A stretch of 64,000 bases of DNA from Saliterribacillus persicus (GTDB taxonomy: Bacteria > Bacillota > Bacilli > Bacillales > Amphibacillaceae): NCBI RefSeq assembly GCF_003337485.1, contig NZ_QPJJ01000001.1, forward strand, positions 429,385 through 493,384, given 5' to 3'. Of this stretch, positions 1 through 9,039 are shown piece after piece. Position 1 is the stretch's first letter, and each line of letters opens with the position of its first letter. Under the pieces are notes generated by a model. That model worked only from the letters and a program-made list of their open reading frames with translations, was not told the DNA's origin and ran no database searches. Both the position numbers and the translations under genes were made by a program.

Positions 1-797
1 AAAGTAAGTGTATCTTGTACTTCATGGAACCCGGCAGAGTTAATGAAGAAAAGTGGGTTTTCTTGACCATCAACAGTACCTTGGTCTAACCCTGTGTATA
101 ATTCTCCCCAGCTAAGTGCTTGAACTTCTGCGCCATAAGCGTTATAAGCTTCACGCATTAATGGAGATTCTTGTACACGCATGTTGAATCCTTCAAAATC
201 TGATGGTGCAGAGATACCATTGTTACTAGTCCAGTTCATTGCACCCTCTGTCCAATATGCAAGTGGTGTAATACTGTGTTCTTCATAACGTTCTCTTAAA
301 TCTGTGTTTAATGCTTCACTCGTATTTAAGATTTCTTGCGTTTGTTCTTGGTCCTCTGGGAACAAGAAATGTAATGAGAAAAGTTGTCCTTCTACTACTT
401 GCCCACCTGTGAAACCTGGTGACATTACAGCAAGCTCAACTGCACCTTGTTGTAAAGATTGTGCTTGGTCAACTTCACTACCAAGTCCACCAAATTCGTA
501 AGGTGTTACTTCAATTTGACCACCTGTTTTTTCATCAATACGATTTGCAAATTCTGCAGCATACTCATATTGTACTTCTCCAGGAAGTTCCTCTGTAACA
601 AAACGCCATTCTTGCGCTTCAAAGTCTCCTGCTGCTTCTTCTCCGCCTTCAGAACCTTCATCAGTTCCTTCTTCTGTTCCTGTATCTTCCCCTGATGTAT
701 CTTCTGTACCTTCTTCGTCATCTCCGCCACATGCCACTAGCAAGAAGCTAAGTGCCAATACGGAAAATAATGCTAACCATAGTTTTTTGTTAAAAAT
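1..797 (-). CDS. dctP: TRAP transporter substrate-binding lipoprotein DctP (C-terminus beyond window)
   Basis: Extracytoplasmic solute receptor of a tripartite ATP-independent periplasmic (TRAP) transporter, which binds organic acids and hands them to DctQM. The visible 265 codons start with a lipoprotein signal (KKLW, a hydrophobic stretch, then lipobox LVAC followed by GG), then an acidic Glu/Asp/Gly/Thr linker, then a DctP domain with typical segments such as NTDLRERYEE, MNWTSNNG and GLDQGTVDGQENP. Everything after the last of these is lost past the left edge. It follows dctM by 76 nt, so it is the last of three genes in the order Q-M-P. In this frame there is no ATG, GTG or TTG between an upstream stop and the middle of the signal peptide; the only start placed correctly behind a Shine-Dalgarno is ATT at 795-797. 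The family call is firm, the substrate is not known. Confidence 0.9.
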   Translation of the reverse strand, partial: MFNKKLWLALFSVLALSFLLVACGGDDEEGTEDTSGEDTGTEEGTDEGSEGGEEAAGDFEAQEWRFVTEELPGEVQYEYAAEFANRIDEKTGGQIEVTPYEFGGLGSEVDQAQSLQQGAVELAVMSPGFTGGQVVEGQLFSLHFLFPEDQEQTQEILNTSEALNTDLRERYEEHSITPLAYWTEGAMNWTSNNGISAPSDFEGFNMRVQESPLMREAYNAYGAEVQALSWGELYTGLDQGTVDGQENPLFFINSAGFHEVQDTLT

Positions 798-811
798 GGT
801 GATTACCCCCT
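795..811 (-). promoter_or_regulatory. Ribosome binding site with an apparent ATT start codon (dctP)
   Basis: On the minus strand AGGGGG (811-806) is followed by an 8-nt spacer and then ATT (797-795), which opens the reading frame Ile/Met-Phe-Asn-Lys-Lys-Leu-Trp of a perfect lipoprotein signal peptide. A TAG stop lies five codons upstream in the same frame, and the next conventional start (TTG) falls inside the hydrophobic core of the signal. ATT is a rare but real bacterial start (known from infC). A base-call error turning ATG into ATT is the alternative. Confidence 0.6.
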
Positions 812-873
812 ATTATAATTTTTTACATTTATATCAAGGAGCTAAAGTTTCCTTCAACTCTCTTAATAACACA

Positions 874-2145
874 TTAAATCAAGATTAACGATAGTTCTTC
901 AAAGAATATTAACAAAATTCCAATAACTAACAATATCGCTATAAATGGTGGTGTACTTTTAATTACTTCTAAATATGGCCGCTTAAACACGGCACTTGCG
1001 GTAAATATATCGACCCCAAACGGCGGTGTTGCTGAACCTAATGCTGCTTGGAAGGTAACGATAATACCTAAGTGAATTAAATCTATACCAGCTGCTTGTG
1101 CTGCTGGGACAAAGATTGGTGTTAAAATTAAGATAACTACAATCGGGTCGACAAACATACACCCGACGAAGAAAAATAAACTAACCATTAATAAAACATA
1201 GATCGCACTAGGATCTGTCCCTAATACCGCTTCTGTTATTTGCTGAGGAATCCTTGCATAACCCAGCACCCAAGTAAATACTTGCCCACCAGCCACTAAA
1301 ATAAATACGGCTGAGGTTACGAGCCCAGTAGAAAGAGCAATCTTTGGAATATTTTTAAGCGGAATGGTTTTAAATATAAAAACCTCTAAAATAAACGCAT
1401 ATAATACAGAAATACCTGATGCTTCAACAGGTGTGAAAATACCTGTATATATACCTCCAATTATTACCACTGGAAATCCAAGAGGTAACAAGGCTTTACG
1501 CGTAAAAGCCAATCTTTCTGGCCAAGTAACACGGTTTGCCAATGGAATGTCTTTAACCTTTGCATAAATTACACTATATAGTGCAAACGATAAAAACACC
1601 ATTAAACCTGGAATTATTCCTGCAATAAACAAATCTCCAACAGAAACCCCTGACCCAGCTGCTAATGCATAAATAATCATTCCAATACTTGGCGGAATAA
1701 GAAGTGCTGCATCACTGGAGTTGATAATAAGTGCCATTGCACTGGAATCTTTATAGCCAATTTTCAATAATCGTTCTCTCATTGGTCGTCCTACAGCAAC
1801 CACCGTTGCTTGTGTCGACCCAGAAATAGCCCCAAACATTGTACATGCAGCCGCTGTTGTTACCGCATAACCTCCGCGAAGATGGCCAACAAAAGAGCCA
1901 ATAAAATCGAGTAATCGATTGGAAGTTTTACCAGACGTCATAATGTCTGCTGCGAATATAAATAGCGGTACAGCTAATAAAACCGGGGATTCTATCCCTG
2001 TTACTAATTGCTTCATCAATAAATCCATGTTTACCATTGGGTTGTAAATAAACATAATCACGAGTGGTGCTACAATCAATGGGATCATCATTGGAAAATT
2101 TAAAAATAGCAATATAATCATTATCGATAAAAGTGTCGTTAACAT
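874..2145 (-). CDS. dctM: TRAP transporter large permease DctM
   Basis: Large membrane subunit of the TRAP transporter; it forms the sodium-driven transport pathway for the organic acid delivered by DctP. At 423 residues it has the usual family length and is almost wholly hydrophobic, about 12 membrane segments. Typical DctM segments are visible: GGYAVTTAAACTMFGAISGS near residues 90-115, SSDAALLIPPSIGMI near 140-155, and ALGSATPPFGVDIFTAS near 370. The start is an ATG 34 nt behind the dctQ stop with an AGAGAGG-type ribosome site. It is the middle gene of the Q-M-P operon. Family assignment is certain; the substrate cannot be read from the sequence. Confidence 0.95.
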   Translation of the reverse strand: MLTTLLSIMIILLFLNFPMMIPLIVAPLVIMFIYNPMVNMDLLMKQLVTGIESPVLLAVPLFIFAADIMTSGKTSNRLLDFIGSFVGHLRGGYAVTTAAACTMFGAISGSTQATVVAVGRPMRERLLKIGYKDSSAMALIINSSDAALLIPPSIGMIIYALAAGSGVSVGDLFIAGIIPGLMVFLSFALYSVIYAKVKDIPLANRVTWPERLAFTRKALLPLGFPVVIIGGIYTGIFTPVEASGISVLYAFILEVFIFKTIPLKNIPKIALSTGLVTSAVFILVAGGQVFTWVLGYARIPQQITEAVLGTDPSAIYVLLMVSLFFFVGCMFVDPIVVILILTPIFVPAAQAAGIDLIHLGIIVTFQAALGSATPPFGVDIFTASAVFKRPYLEVIKSTPPFIAILLVIGILLIFFEELSLILI

Positions 2146-2179
2146 ATCGGTTTCCTCTCTATCCCTGAATCCATATTGT

Positions 2180-2749
2180 TTATACAGATATATCTTCTAA
2201 TTTTATATCTTTATCTTTTTCATCATTGTAATCAACGGCATCGATACCCAAATAAACCTTATCCTTCGCTTTGGCGGTAAAGTTAACAATCGTATTTCTA
2301 ATAAACTGAATTCCTGCCATGAAGAATCCAACCGGTATAAAGATATACATAATATATCGTGGTATAGCTAAAGCAGATGTGATAGAACCTGTTTCATATT
2401 CGAAAATTAAAAATTGATAAGAATAATAAGCGAGTACAAACATAACAACTGCTGTCAACGCATTGATTATAATCATTAATATCTTTCGAATTTTAAAAGG
2501 TGCAAAATCATAAAATGCGGACATGCTGATATGTCTTCCTTTTCGAGCTGCATAGGAAAGCCCCATAAAAGTAGCAACAACTACGGCGAACAAACTGACT
2601 TCATATGCAAAATAGAAGGCACCTGATTTAAAAACCTCACGAGCTATGACATTACCGACAATCATAACTGAGATTAATATGATAGCAAAACTTAAAATAA
2701 ATTCTTCTAGCTTCATAATCATCCAATCAATGGTTTTAAAGATTTTCAA
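2180..2749 (-). CDS. dctQ: TRAP transporter small permease DctQ
   Basis: Small four-helix membrane subunit of the TRAP transporter, which pairs with DctM. 189 residues with four predicted membrane helices; the segment YAARKGRHISM after the second helix is the DctQ hallmark. A longer frame opens at an ATG at 2770, but that ATG lies upstream of the strong Shine-Dalgarno AAGGGAGG, which instead serves the TTG at 2749-2747; I therefore use the TTG start (Met-Lys-Ile-Phe-Lys). It is the first gene of the operon, whereas many TRAP operons begin with dctP. The C-terminus is charged and likely cytoplasmic. Confidence 0.9.
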   Translation of the reverse strand: MKIFKTIDWMIMKLEEFILSFAIILISVMIVGNVIAREVFKSGAFYFAYEVSLFAVVVATFMGLSYAARKGRHISMSAFYDFAPFKIRKILMIIINALTAVVMFVLAYYSYQFLIFEYETGSITSALAIPRYIMYIFIPVGFFMAGIQFIRNTIVNFTAKAKDKVYLGIDAVDYNDEKDKDIKLEDISV

Positions 2750-2770
2750 GTTATCTTTCCCTCCCTTCAT

Positions 2771-3082
2771 TTAAAAGTTTGTATAATAACGCACAATAAA
2801 CAGTTACCCTTCATGTTACAAAAGTATTTCAATCATTACAAATTTACTATACCCGCATTTGGAACAAATAAACGACATATTTGCTTATTAAAAAAAAGAT
2901 ACGTATTAATCATGTATATATAATACTGTATACTTTGATTTATTCTTTTATCCTTAAAATTCATTGTTCTAATCCTCTTATTTTTAGAAAAAATGACTTA
3001 ATACCATGAATACTTGCGCTCGTTTTCTGAATTGTATAGGATAGAATTATAAATGAGGTTGATAAATTGAGGTGAAGTATTG
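2771..3082. other. AT-rich divergent intergenic region
   Basis: About 310 bp between the divergent dctQ (minus) and the SE1832-type gene (plus). It is very AT rich and has no coding frame with a ribosome site. It must hold the promoters of both units, but I see no pair of -35/-10 hexamers good enough to mark. GAGGTGA at 3069-3075 is the ribosome site of the plus-strand gene. Confidence 0.4.
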
Positions 3083-3247
3083 ATGGACCAAAACACGGAA
3101 GAAAAAATAGCAGAATTAAAATCAGATTATGTTCGAATCTCACAGGATCTTGAAAAATTAGATAGTGTTGGTGGCAACACTGAAAATGCCGAGAAACAAT
3201 TAGCTATGATTGAAGAAGAAATTTCTAAATTAAGAAAACAAGGTTAG
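3083..3247 (+). CDS. SE1832-family small protein (54 aa)
   Basis: Small acidic protein of 54 residues, MDQNTEEKIAEL to KLRKQG, predicted to be almost all helix with a coiled-coil heptad pattern (IAELKSDY, QDLEKLD, AEKQLAMIEEEISKL). It resembles the small proteins annotated as the SE1832 family, which are widespread in Bacillales and have no known function; the match is from memory of the sequence pattern. A GAGGTGA ribosome site sits 7 nt before the ATG. The last codons run directly into a strong terminator hairpin shared with the convergent antiporter gene. It stands alone as a single-gene unit. Confidence 0.8.
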   Translation: MDQNTEEKIAELKSDYVRISQDLEKLDSVGGNTENAEKQLAMIEEEISKLRKQG

Positions 3248-3272
3248 CTGGGTTCAGCTAACCTTGTTTTTA
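3235..3272. terminator. Bidirectional intrinsic terminator
   Basis: Perfect 14-bp stem (3237-3250 pairs with 3255-3268) with a GGTT loop and T-runs on both strands. It overlaps the stop codon of the SE1832-type gene and lies at the 3' end of the converging antiporter gene, so it ends both. Confidence 0.9.
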
Positions 3273-5126
3273 ATTACTTTCACTTTTGTTTGTCTCTCTT
3301 TCACTTAACTTTTCTCTAATTTTATTAAATTCTTTACTAGGTGGAGTTAAACTAATAATTTTATCTCCTGCTACAGCATTTATCTCTAAATCCTCTGTCA
3401 CAAATTCAATTTGGTTCGATTGCTTGATAACTAACAGAACAATTGTCTGATGTTCTCTGTCGTTTTTATAGGCATCAATATCGTATTGTTTCGTTAACGT
3501 CGTCGTTCTAAAAACATAACCACTATTTATCTTATAGATTAAATCCTCTAACCCATCTTCTTTACTAAACAAGACGCGTCCACCAATGGTATGGTCAATA
3601 TTTTCTACTGCGTCCCCACTATGACTCTGTGTTGATAACCGGTAGACGTTATTTCGTCCAAAGTCCGGCACGAAGGTAGAACACACCAAGGCGTTATACG
3701 AATCAAATTCAGTAGCACTTACTAAGTAATCATAAGGTGTAAAATCAATGGAGTATTCTGTTTGCTCTGATAAGATCTCACAATGACCAGAGGTGACACC
3801 TTCTTTTCTTGCTTTAGATAACTTTTCCCAAGAAGAATCGGTTACAATCGTCGGTATCTTTAATTCTTCTAAGAGCTTCGCAAGAGAGACTGAGAATCGG
3901 TTACTACCAACAATAATCACGCCTGGTTTTCCTTCTGAGGATAAGCCTAGCTTTTTCGCCAACCACCCAATTGAGAAGCCATGAATTACAACTGTTGAGA
4001 ATACTAAAGCAAAGGTAAGCGGAGTGACAATAGATGCCCCTTCAAATCCAGCATCAGCAAGAACGGATGCAAAATAACTAGCAACGGTTAATGCAACGAT
4101 ACCTCGTGGAGCAATCCAACCAACCAATGTTTTTTCTTGTTTAGACAAATCCGTACCAAAAGTCGATAGGAAAATTGATAAGGGTCTAACTACAAAAAGC
4201 ATTAAAATAACAAATGCAATAATTTCAGGTCTAAACACCTCTAAAAGCGTCTCACGCGTTAGAGAAGCAGTAAGTAAGATAAAGACTGTGGAAATAAGCA
4301 AAATAGAGATATTTTCTTTAAAATGGCGCATATCTTTAATTGACGATATCCCTAAGTTTGCTAAGGTTATCCCCATTGCAGTTACTGCTAATAATCCTGT
4401 TTCGTGCTTTACTTCATCTGCTATTGTAAAACATGCTATAACCGTACCAAACACTACCGGTGATTTTAGGAATTCAGGGATATACCCTTCTTCAAACATC
4501 CAGCCAATTCCTTTACCGAATAAATATCCTAAAAACACTGCAAAAATAGATGCTAGAAAGAAAAGAAGTAAAGCAGTAAAATCACGACCATCTGCTGATA
4601 AAAAGATGATAATCTCAAAAGCAAATAGAGCTACTAATGCTCCAAACGGATCTACAATAATCCCTTCCCATTTCAATATTTTTGCTGGTGTTGGTTTTAG
4701 CTTCGATTGCCTAAGGAGTGGTAAAATAACAGTAGGACCTGTTACAATTAAAATTCCTCCAATTACAAAGGCCACTGCCCAGGACATGCCAGCAACATAA
4801 TGTGCTGTTAATGAACCAAGAATCCATGCTAGAAATGCCCCAAAGGTTACAATTCTAAAAACAGGCTTTCCAAGGCCTCTTACCTCTTTAAAGTTTAAAT
4901 TTAAACTTCCTTCAAATAATATAATCGCAACCGCAATCGAAATAAACGGTCGGTATAAATCACCAAAATCCTCTTCTGGATTTATCAAATGAAATATCGG
5001 TCCCGCTAAAAGACCTGCTATAGACATAACAACGATAGCGGGTAGGCGAAACCGCCAAGCAATCCACTGGGAGCCAATACCAAGTGTTGCAATAAGCATA
5101 AATACTAATAATAATGAATCTATCAT
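3270..5126 (-). CDS. nhaP: CPA1-family Na+(K+)/H+ antiporter with C-terminal TrkA (RCK) domains
   Basis: Membrane antiporter that exchanges sodium or potassium for protons, used in pH and salt homeostasis. 618 residues: roughly residues 1-390 form 12-13 membrane helices of the NhaP type, with FEGSLNLNF after the third helix and the ion-site region VTGPTVI and EGIIVDPFGALVA (about residues 128-165). The rest is cytoplasmic: an RCK_N-like nucleotide fold starting PGVIIVGSNRFS and an RCK_C-like end (about 530-605, EINAVAGDKIISLTPP). The normal GxGxxG of RCK_N is replaced by GSNRFS, so nucleotide binding may be altered. The start is the ATG preceded by AGGAGGGGGAG. It is a single gene facing the SE1832 gene. 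Ion preference cannot be decided here. Confidence 0.9.
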   Translation of the reverse strand: MIDSLLLVFMLIATLGIGSQWIAWRFRLPAIVVMSIAGLLAGPIFHLINPEEDFGDLYRPFISIAVAIILFEGSLNLNFKEVRGLGKPVFRIVTFGAFLAWILGSLTAHYVAGMSWAVAFVIGGILIVTGPTVILPLLRQSKLKPTPAKILKWEGIIVDPFGALVALFAFEIIIFLSADGRDFTALLLFFLASIFAVFLGYLFGKGIGWMFEEGYIPEFLKSPVVFGTVIACFTIADEVKHETGLLAVTAMGITLANLGISSIKDMRHFKENISILLISTVFILLTASLTRETLLEVFRPEIIAFVILMLFVVRPLSIFLSTFGTDLSKQEKTLVGWIAPRGIVALTVASYFASVLADAGFEGASIVTPLTFALVFSTVVIHGFSIGWLAKKLGLSSEGKPGVIIVGSNRFSVSLAKLLEELKIPTIVTDSSWEKLSKARKEGVTSGHCEILSEQTEYSIDFTPYDYLVSATEFDSYNALVCSTFVPDFGRNNVYRLSTQSHSGDAVENIDHTIGGRVLFSKEDGLEDLIYKINSGYVFRTTTLTKQYDIDAYKNDREHQTIVLLVIKQSNQIEFVTEDLEINAVAGDKIISLTPPSKEFNKIREKLSERETNKSESN

Positions 5127-5305
5127 CTAACTCCCCCTCCTGCTTTCTCTCTAAAACCCACGTTCGAATTTATAGCATAAGTTTATAGTTAACTGTAAGT
5201 GAAGTAAATAGTTTTGCACAAGATAACTCTTTATTTTTATTCAACAAAATTACTACCTATTCGTGTTAAAATAATCAAATAGAATAGTTTAAAAGGATGT
5301 ATACG

Positions 5306-7441
5306 ATGCTCACAAAGGCAAATCACTATTTACAAGAATATTTTGGTTATGATCAATTTAGACAAGGACAAGAAGAAGTAATTGGCTATATATTAGATAA
5401 AAAGAACACGTTAGCAATTATGCCAACAGGAAGCGGTAAATCACTCTGCTACCAAATACCCGGCCTCACCCTACCTGGAACAGCTGTTATTATTTCTCCT
5501 TTAATCTCGTTAATGAAGGACCAAGTAGATGCATTACAAACGTTAGGTGTAAAAGCTTCCTATATTAATAGTTCGTTATCAACAGCTGAACAAAACGAGC
5601 GCTTGCAGCAGCTTCGGGAACAGGCCTACGATTTTATATTTATTGCCCCAGAACGATTTGATTCCAATTTTTTCGTACACGCTATCGAATCAATACCTTT
5701 ATCATTTATTGCTTTTGATGAAGCGCATTGTATCTCGCAATGGGGACATGATTTCAGGCCAAGCTATCGGTCGGTTGTGCAAACGGTGCTTTCACTAAGA
5801 AATAAGCCCACCCTCGTTGGATTGACTGCGACTGCGACAGAAGATGTTCAGTTAGATATTAAACAGCTTCTTGAAGTTGACGATACAAATGTTGTGAACA
5901 CAGGTTTTTTAAGAGAAAACTTATCTTTTTATATCATTAAAGGGCAAGATCGCCTAAAATACATCGATCGTTATATTAAAAACCATCAAAATGAAGCTGG
6001 TATCATATATGCAGCTACACGAAAACAGGTGGATCAGCTTTATCAACATTTTTATAAAGAAGGAATCCCTGTGCAAAAATATCACGCTGGCTTATCAGAG
6101 GCTGAGCGTAAAGAAGCTCAGGACGTATTTATCCATGAAGATATCGGCTTAATGATTGCAACAAATGCTTTTGGGATGGGGATTGATAAGTCAAACGTTC
6201 GCTTTGTGATGCATTATGCCCTTCCTAAAAATATCGAAGCCTACTATCAGGAAGCAGGACGCGCAGGAAGAGACGGAGATCCAAGTGACTGCATTCTCCT
6301 TTTTTCTGGACAAGATATTGTGCTGCAAAAATACTTAATAGAACAATCTGATTTAGAGGAAAACAAAAAGACGCAGGAATATCAAAAGTTACAAGCAATG
6401 GTTAACTATTGTCACACCGATCGCTGTCTGCAAGCCTATATCTTAGATTATTTCAACGATAAAATTGATGTTCAGGATTGCGGAAAATGCTCAAATTGTA
6501 TAGATGATGCGGCAAAGGTTGAAAAAACAAAAGAAGCACAAATGATTCTTTCTTGTGTCAAAAGGATGGGAGAATCCTTTGGTGCTGCAATGACTGCTAA
6601 AGTTTTAAAAGGCTCTCGCGATAAAAAATTGCTCAGTTTCGGGTTTGATCGATTGACTACGTATGGATTATTAAAAGATCAAACAGAAAAAGAAATTGTC
6701 CAGTTTATTCATTATTTAATTGCTGAGAATTATTTAAGTCCAGGTGAAGGTCGCTTTCCAATACTACGATTACAACCACGGGCCTTAGAGGTTTTAAAGG
6801 GCACAGAAAAAGTTTGGTTAAAAGTAGAGAAAGTAGCAACGCGTGAAGCGGAGGATTACCATGTCGAGTTATTTGAAGCCTTACGAAGACTAAGGAAAAA
6901 AATGGCCGACGATCAAGGTGTGCCACCATATGTGTTATTTGGTGATCGCACATTAAAAGAAATGGCGAAATTTCTACCAGAATCAAAGAGTGAGATGCTC
7001 GAATTGCGCGGACTCGGCGAGAAAAAATATGATCAATATGGAGAAGCGTTTTTAAACGAAATATCTAATTGGAAAAACGCTAATCCTGGAGAAGCTAAAG
7101 AAAGCGCACCGGTTCAAATGAACAATGCGCCCACCTCCTCCAAAAAAGAACCAAGTTATCTCACTACTTATCATCTTTTTCAGGATCTACAATCACTAGA
7201 AGCGGTTGCATTACAACGTGGGCTTGCAGAAAATACGATCATTGCGCACCTTTTTCAGGCTGTAAAAGAAGATCATCCAATTGACTGGAGTTATTTCTTT
7301 AACGAGGATGAAGAAAAGGCAGTATTAGATGCCCATAGCAAGCTAGAGGAACCAAGATTAAAATTGATTAAAGAAGCATTACCAGAAACATTCACTTACA
7401 CATTAATACGTGCTGTTCTCATTAAAAATAACCAGATGTGA
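5306..7441 (+). CDS. recQ: ATP-dependent DNA helicase RecQ
   Basis: 3'-to-5' superfamily 2 DNA helicase used in recombinational repair and replication restart. 711 residues: Walker A TGSGKS near 45, DEAH box FDEAHCISQWGHDFRPSY near 140, helicase C domain with GMGIDKSNVRFVMHY and the arginine finger QEAGRAGRDG near 320, zinc cluster with CLQAYI, CGKCSNC near 370-400, winged helix, HRDC domain near 510-590 (PYVLFGDRTLKEMA), and a C-terminal HTH_40-like domain near 620-705. This is the long Firmicute RecQ form. A frame opens at an ATG at 5297, but AAAAGG touches it; the second ATG at 5306 is correctly spaced, so I use it. Followed at once by a terminator. Confidence 0.95.
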   Translation: MLTKANHYLQEYFGYDQFRQGQEEVIGYILDKKNTLAIMPTGSGKSLCYQIPGLTLPGTAVIISPLISLMKDQVDALQTLGVKASYINSSLSTAEQNERLQQLREQAYDFIFIAPERFDSNFFVHAIESIPLSFIAFDEAHCISQWGHDFRPSYRSVVQTVLSLRNKPTLVGLTATATEDVQLDIKQLLEVDDTNVVNTGFLRENLSFYIIKGQDRLKYIDRYIKNHQNEAGIIYAATRKQVDQLYQHFYKEGIPVQKYHAGLSEAERKEAQDVFIHEDIGLMIATNAFGMGIDKSNVRFVMHYALPKNIEAYYQEAGRAGRDGDPSDCILLFSGQDIVLQKYLIEQSDLEENKKTQEYQKLQAMVNYCHTDRCLQAYILDYFNDKIDVQDCGKCSNCIDDAAKVEKTKEAQMILSCVKRMGESFGAAMTAKVLKGSRDKKLLSFGFDRLTTYGLLKDQTEKEIVQFIHYLIAENYLSPGEGRFPILRLQPRALEVLKGTEKVWLKVEKVATREAEDYHVELFEALRRLRKKMADDQGVPPYVLFGDRTLKEMAKFLPESKSEMLELRGLGEKKYDQYGEAFLNEISNWKNANPGEAKESAPVQMNNAPTSSKKEPSYLTTYHLFQDLQSLEAVALQRGLAENTIIAHLFQAVKEDHPIDWSYFFNEDEEKAVLDAHSKLEEPRLKLIKEALPETFTYTLIRAVLIKNNQM

Positions 7442-7486
7442 AAAGAAGCCCATTCGCTTTAATTATAAGCAAATGGGCTTCTTTCA
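7442..7486 (+). terminator. Intrinsic terminator after recQ
   Basis: 13-bp perfect outer stem (7442-7454 with 7472-7484) extended by GCTT/AAGC inside, ending in TTTC. It lies between recQ and the converging PAP2 gene and can act for both. Confidence 0.85.
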
Positions 7487-7498
7487 TTTATTAGCGGC

Positions 7499-8203
7499 TT
7501 AGCCTACTCTCTTTTTTTTACGTCTATTTTGCCATAACGTAACTTCGAGCGCGAAGATACATACAAATAAAAAAGTTAAACCTAAGCTAATTCCCGCAAC
7601 TACATCTGTAACATAATGGACATTGATAAACACCCTACTCGTCGCAACAAGTAATGCAAAAATTCCGAGTACGATATTAATCAACCATTTCCACTTTTTA
7701 TCTAAATGACTAATCACAATAAGATAAATTACAAAACCGTAAAAAGCAATAGCCCCAGTAGAATGCCCACTCGGAAAACTAAAGCCAGAACCATCATATT
7801 GCTCTAACACTTCTGGACGTTCTCTTTCAAAAAGTAATTTCAGGCCTTTTGTAAGCCCAGCAATTCCAATCATATTAATGGTAAAGTAAATCAAAAACCA
7901 ATTACTGTATTTGGAATTGAGAAATAAATATACTAGTAAAACAATCGATGCTACAGATAAAAACCATACAGAGCCACCTTCTGTTATATAACCAAATATA
8001 TTATCTGTTAATGTAGATCTAATAGGCTCGATCAGATTTTGCACAGTAGAATCGATATAAAACTCTTCTTTTTCTAATACTTCTTCAGCGATTTCTATAA
8101 ACAAGTAAAAACTCATGCCTGTTAAGAAAAATCCTGCAAGTATAATGATAATTGGAGCCTTATATGTTTTGAGAAATTCTATAATTTCAGATTGATTAGG
8201 CAT
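7499..8203 (-). CDS. PAP2-family membrane phosphatase
   Basis: Integral membrane lipid phosphatase of the PAP2 superfamily, probably acting on undecaprenyl pyrophosphate or phosphatidate-type lipids on the outer face of the membrane. 234 residues with about six membrane helices. All three catalytic motifs are present: KLLFERERP (KX6RP), FPSGHS (PSGH) and SRVFINVHYVTD (SRX5HX3D). The gap between the first two helices is an extended outside loop. It is a single gene between two terminators/promoters; similar B. subtilis proteins are YodM, BcrC and YwoA types, and I cannot choose among them. Confidence 0.88.
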   Translation of the reverse strand: MPNQSEIIEFLKTYKAPIIIILAGFFLTGMSFYLFIEIAEEVLEKEEFYIDSTVQNLIEPIRSTLTDNIFGYITEGGSVWFLSVASIVLLVYLFLNSKYSNWFLIYFTINMIGIAGLTKGLKLLFERERPEVLEQYDGSGFSFPSGHSTGAIAFYGFVIYLIVISHLDKKWKWLINIVLGIFALLVATSRVFINVHYVTDVVAGISLGLTFLFVCIFALEVTLWQNRRKKKRVG

Positions 8204-8476
8204 AAAAATCCCTTTCTTTGATGCATTTCTGGCTACTATTGATTGATACCCGTTAAGTACATTTTACAAACTATCCTTCTTGTATAATGAATAGTTTTGC
8301 TATATATATCCTCCCAGCATTTTTTAACTTGTCCACTTATCCTGGTTTTTTAATTTAAACTCTAAACACTATGATTTAACATCTTTAAGTTAAAAATATA
8401 CGACATTTTTACAAAAATAGTTTACATTAAGTTAAAAATACATTACACTACAAGTAACTCACAAGGGGGATGAATA

Positions 8477-8701
8477 ATGAATGAGCACGGTGAAATTAGA
8501 AACCAATTACCAGTATTAAGAGCTAAAAAAGGATATTCACAAAAAGATGTAGCAGAAAAAATTAGTGTTAGTAGACAGACAATTGCTTCTTTGGAAAAAA
8601 ATAAATATAATCCATCACTCAAATTAGCTTATGAACTAGCACTTTTGTTTGAGGTGGAATTGGATGAAGTTTTTCAATATAAACTTAAGGAGGATTTGTA
8701 A
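8477..8701 (+). CDS. Small XRE-family transcriptional regulator
   Basis: 74-residue protein that is nearly all a lambda-repressor-type helix-turn-helix: LPVLRAKKGYSQKDVAEKI, then SRQTIASLEKNKYNPSLKLA. This is the widespread short YozG/YgzD-like regulator form. The ATG follows AAGGGGGATGAATA. Its stop codon directly abuts the ATG of the next gene, which encodes a small membrane protein, so they form a two-gene unit. Such pairs usually autoregulate; the target is not known. Confidence 0.88.
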   Translation: MNEHGEIRNQLPVLRAKKGYSQKDVAEKISVSRQTIASLEKNKYNPSLKLAYELALLFEVELDEVFQYKLKEDL

Positions 8702-8986
8702 ATGTTTATCTATTTTTATTTGGTAGTTTTCATTATTGCGATTATATTCTTTTCTAAATTTCAATTTGGACACGAAGGAAAAGATGAACGTGGACAAATA
8801 ATTCTCAATAGGTCTTATACAATTATTTTTCCGATGTTTATTATAGGATGGATTATTATTAGATTAATCGAAGACTTTGTAATGCCATTAGATGGCGATG
8901 ATTGGCGTATGGCTATGTGGTATTTAATAACAGGAATTATGATTTTACACTCTTTTCTGATTTATGTTTTTAGGCGAATATATTGA
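8702..8986 (+). CDS. Small three-helix membrane protein, XRE partner
   Basis: 94-residue membrane protein with helices near residues 3-18, 38-56 and 70-90; the short soluble segment after helix 1 carries GHEGKDERGQ, which is common in small membrane proteins encoded next to short XRE regulators. Function not recognised. Translationally linked to the regulator: its ATG starts at the base after the regulator's TAA, with AAGGAGGA of the upstream gene end serving as ribosome site. A role as the signal-sensing or target partner of the regulator is inference from the gene pair. Confidence 0.8.
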   Translation: MFIYFYLVVFIIAIIFFSKFQFGHEGKDERGQIILNRSYTIIFPMFIIGWIIIRLIEDFVMPLDGDDWRMAMWYLITGIMILHSFLIYVFRRIY

Positions 8987-9039
8987 AACATTTTTTTAAA
9001 AAAATCTTATAATAATCACAATATAAAGGATGTGTTCTA

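Noticed and set aside
506..730. 74-codon minus-strand frame within dctP
   Set aside because: It is another frame of the DctP gene; the acidic linker codons read out of phase give Lys/Gln-rich sequence.
2961..3143. 60-codon minus-strand frame opposite the SE1832-type gene
   Set aside because: Antisense to a better-supported small gene with ribosome site and terminator.
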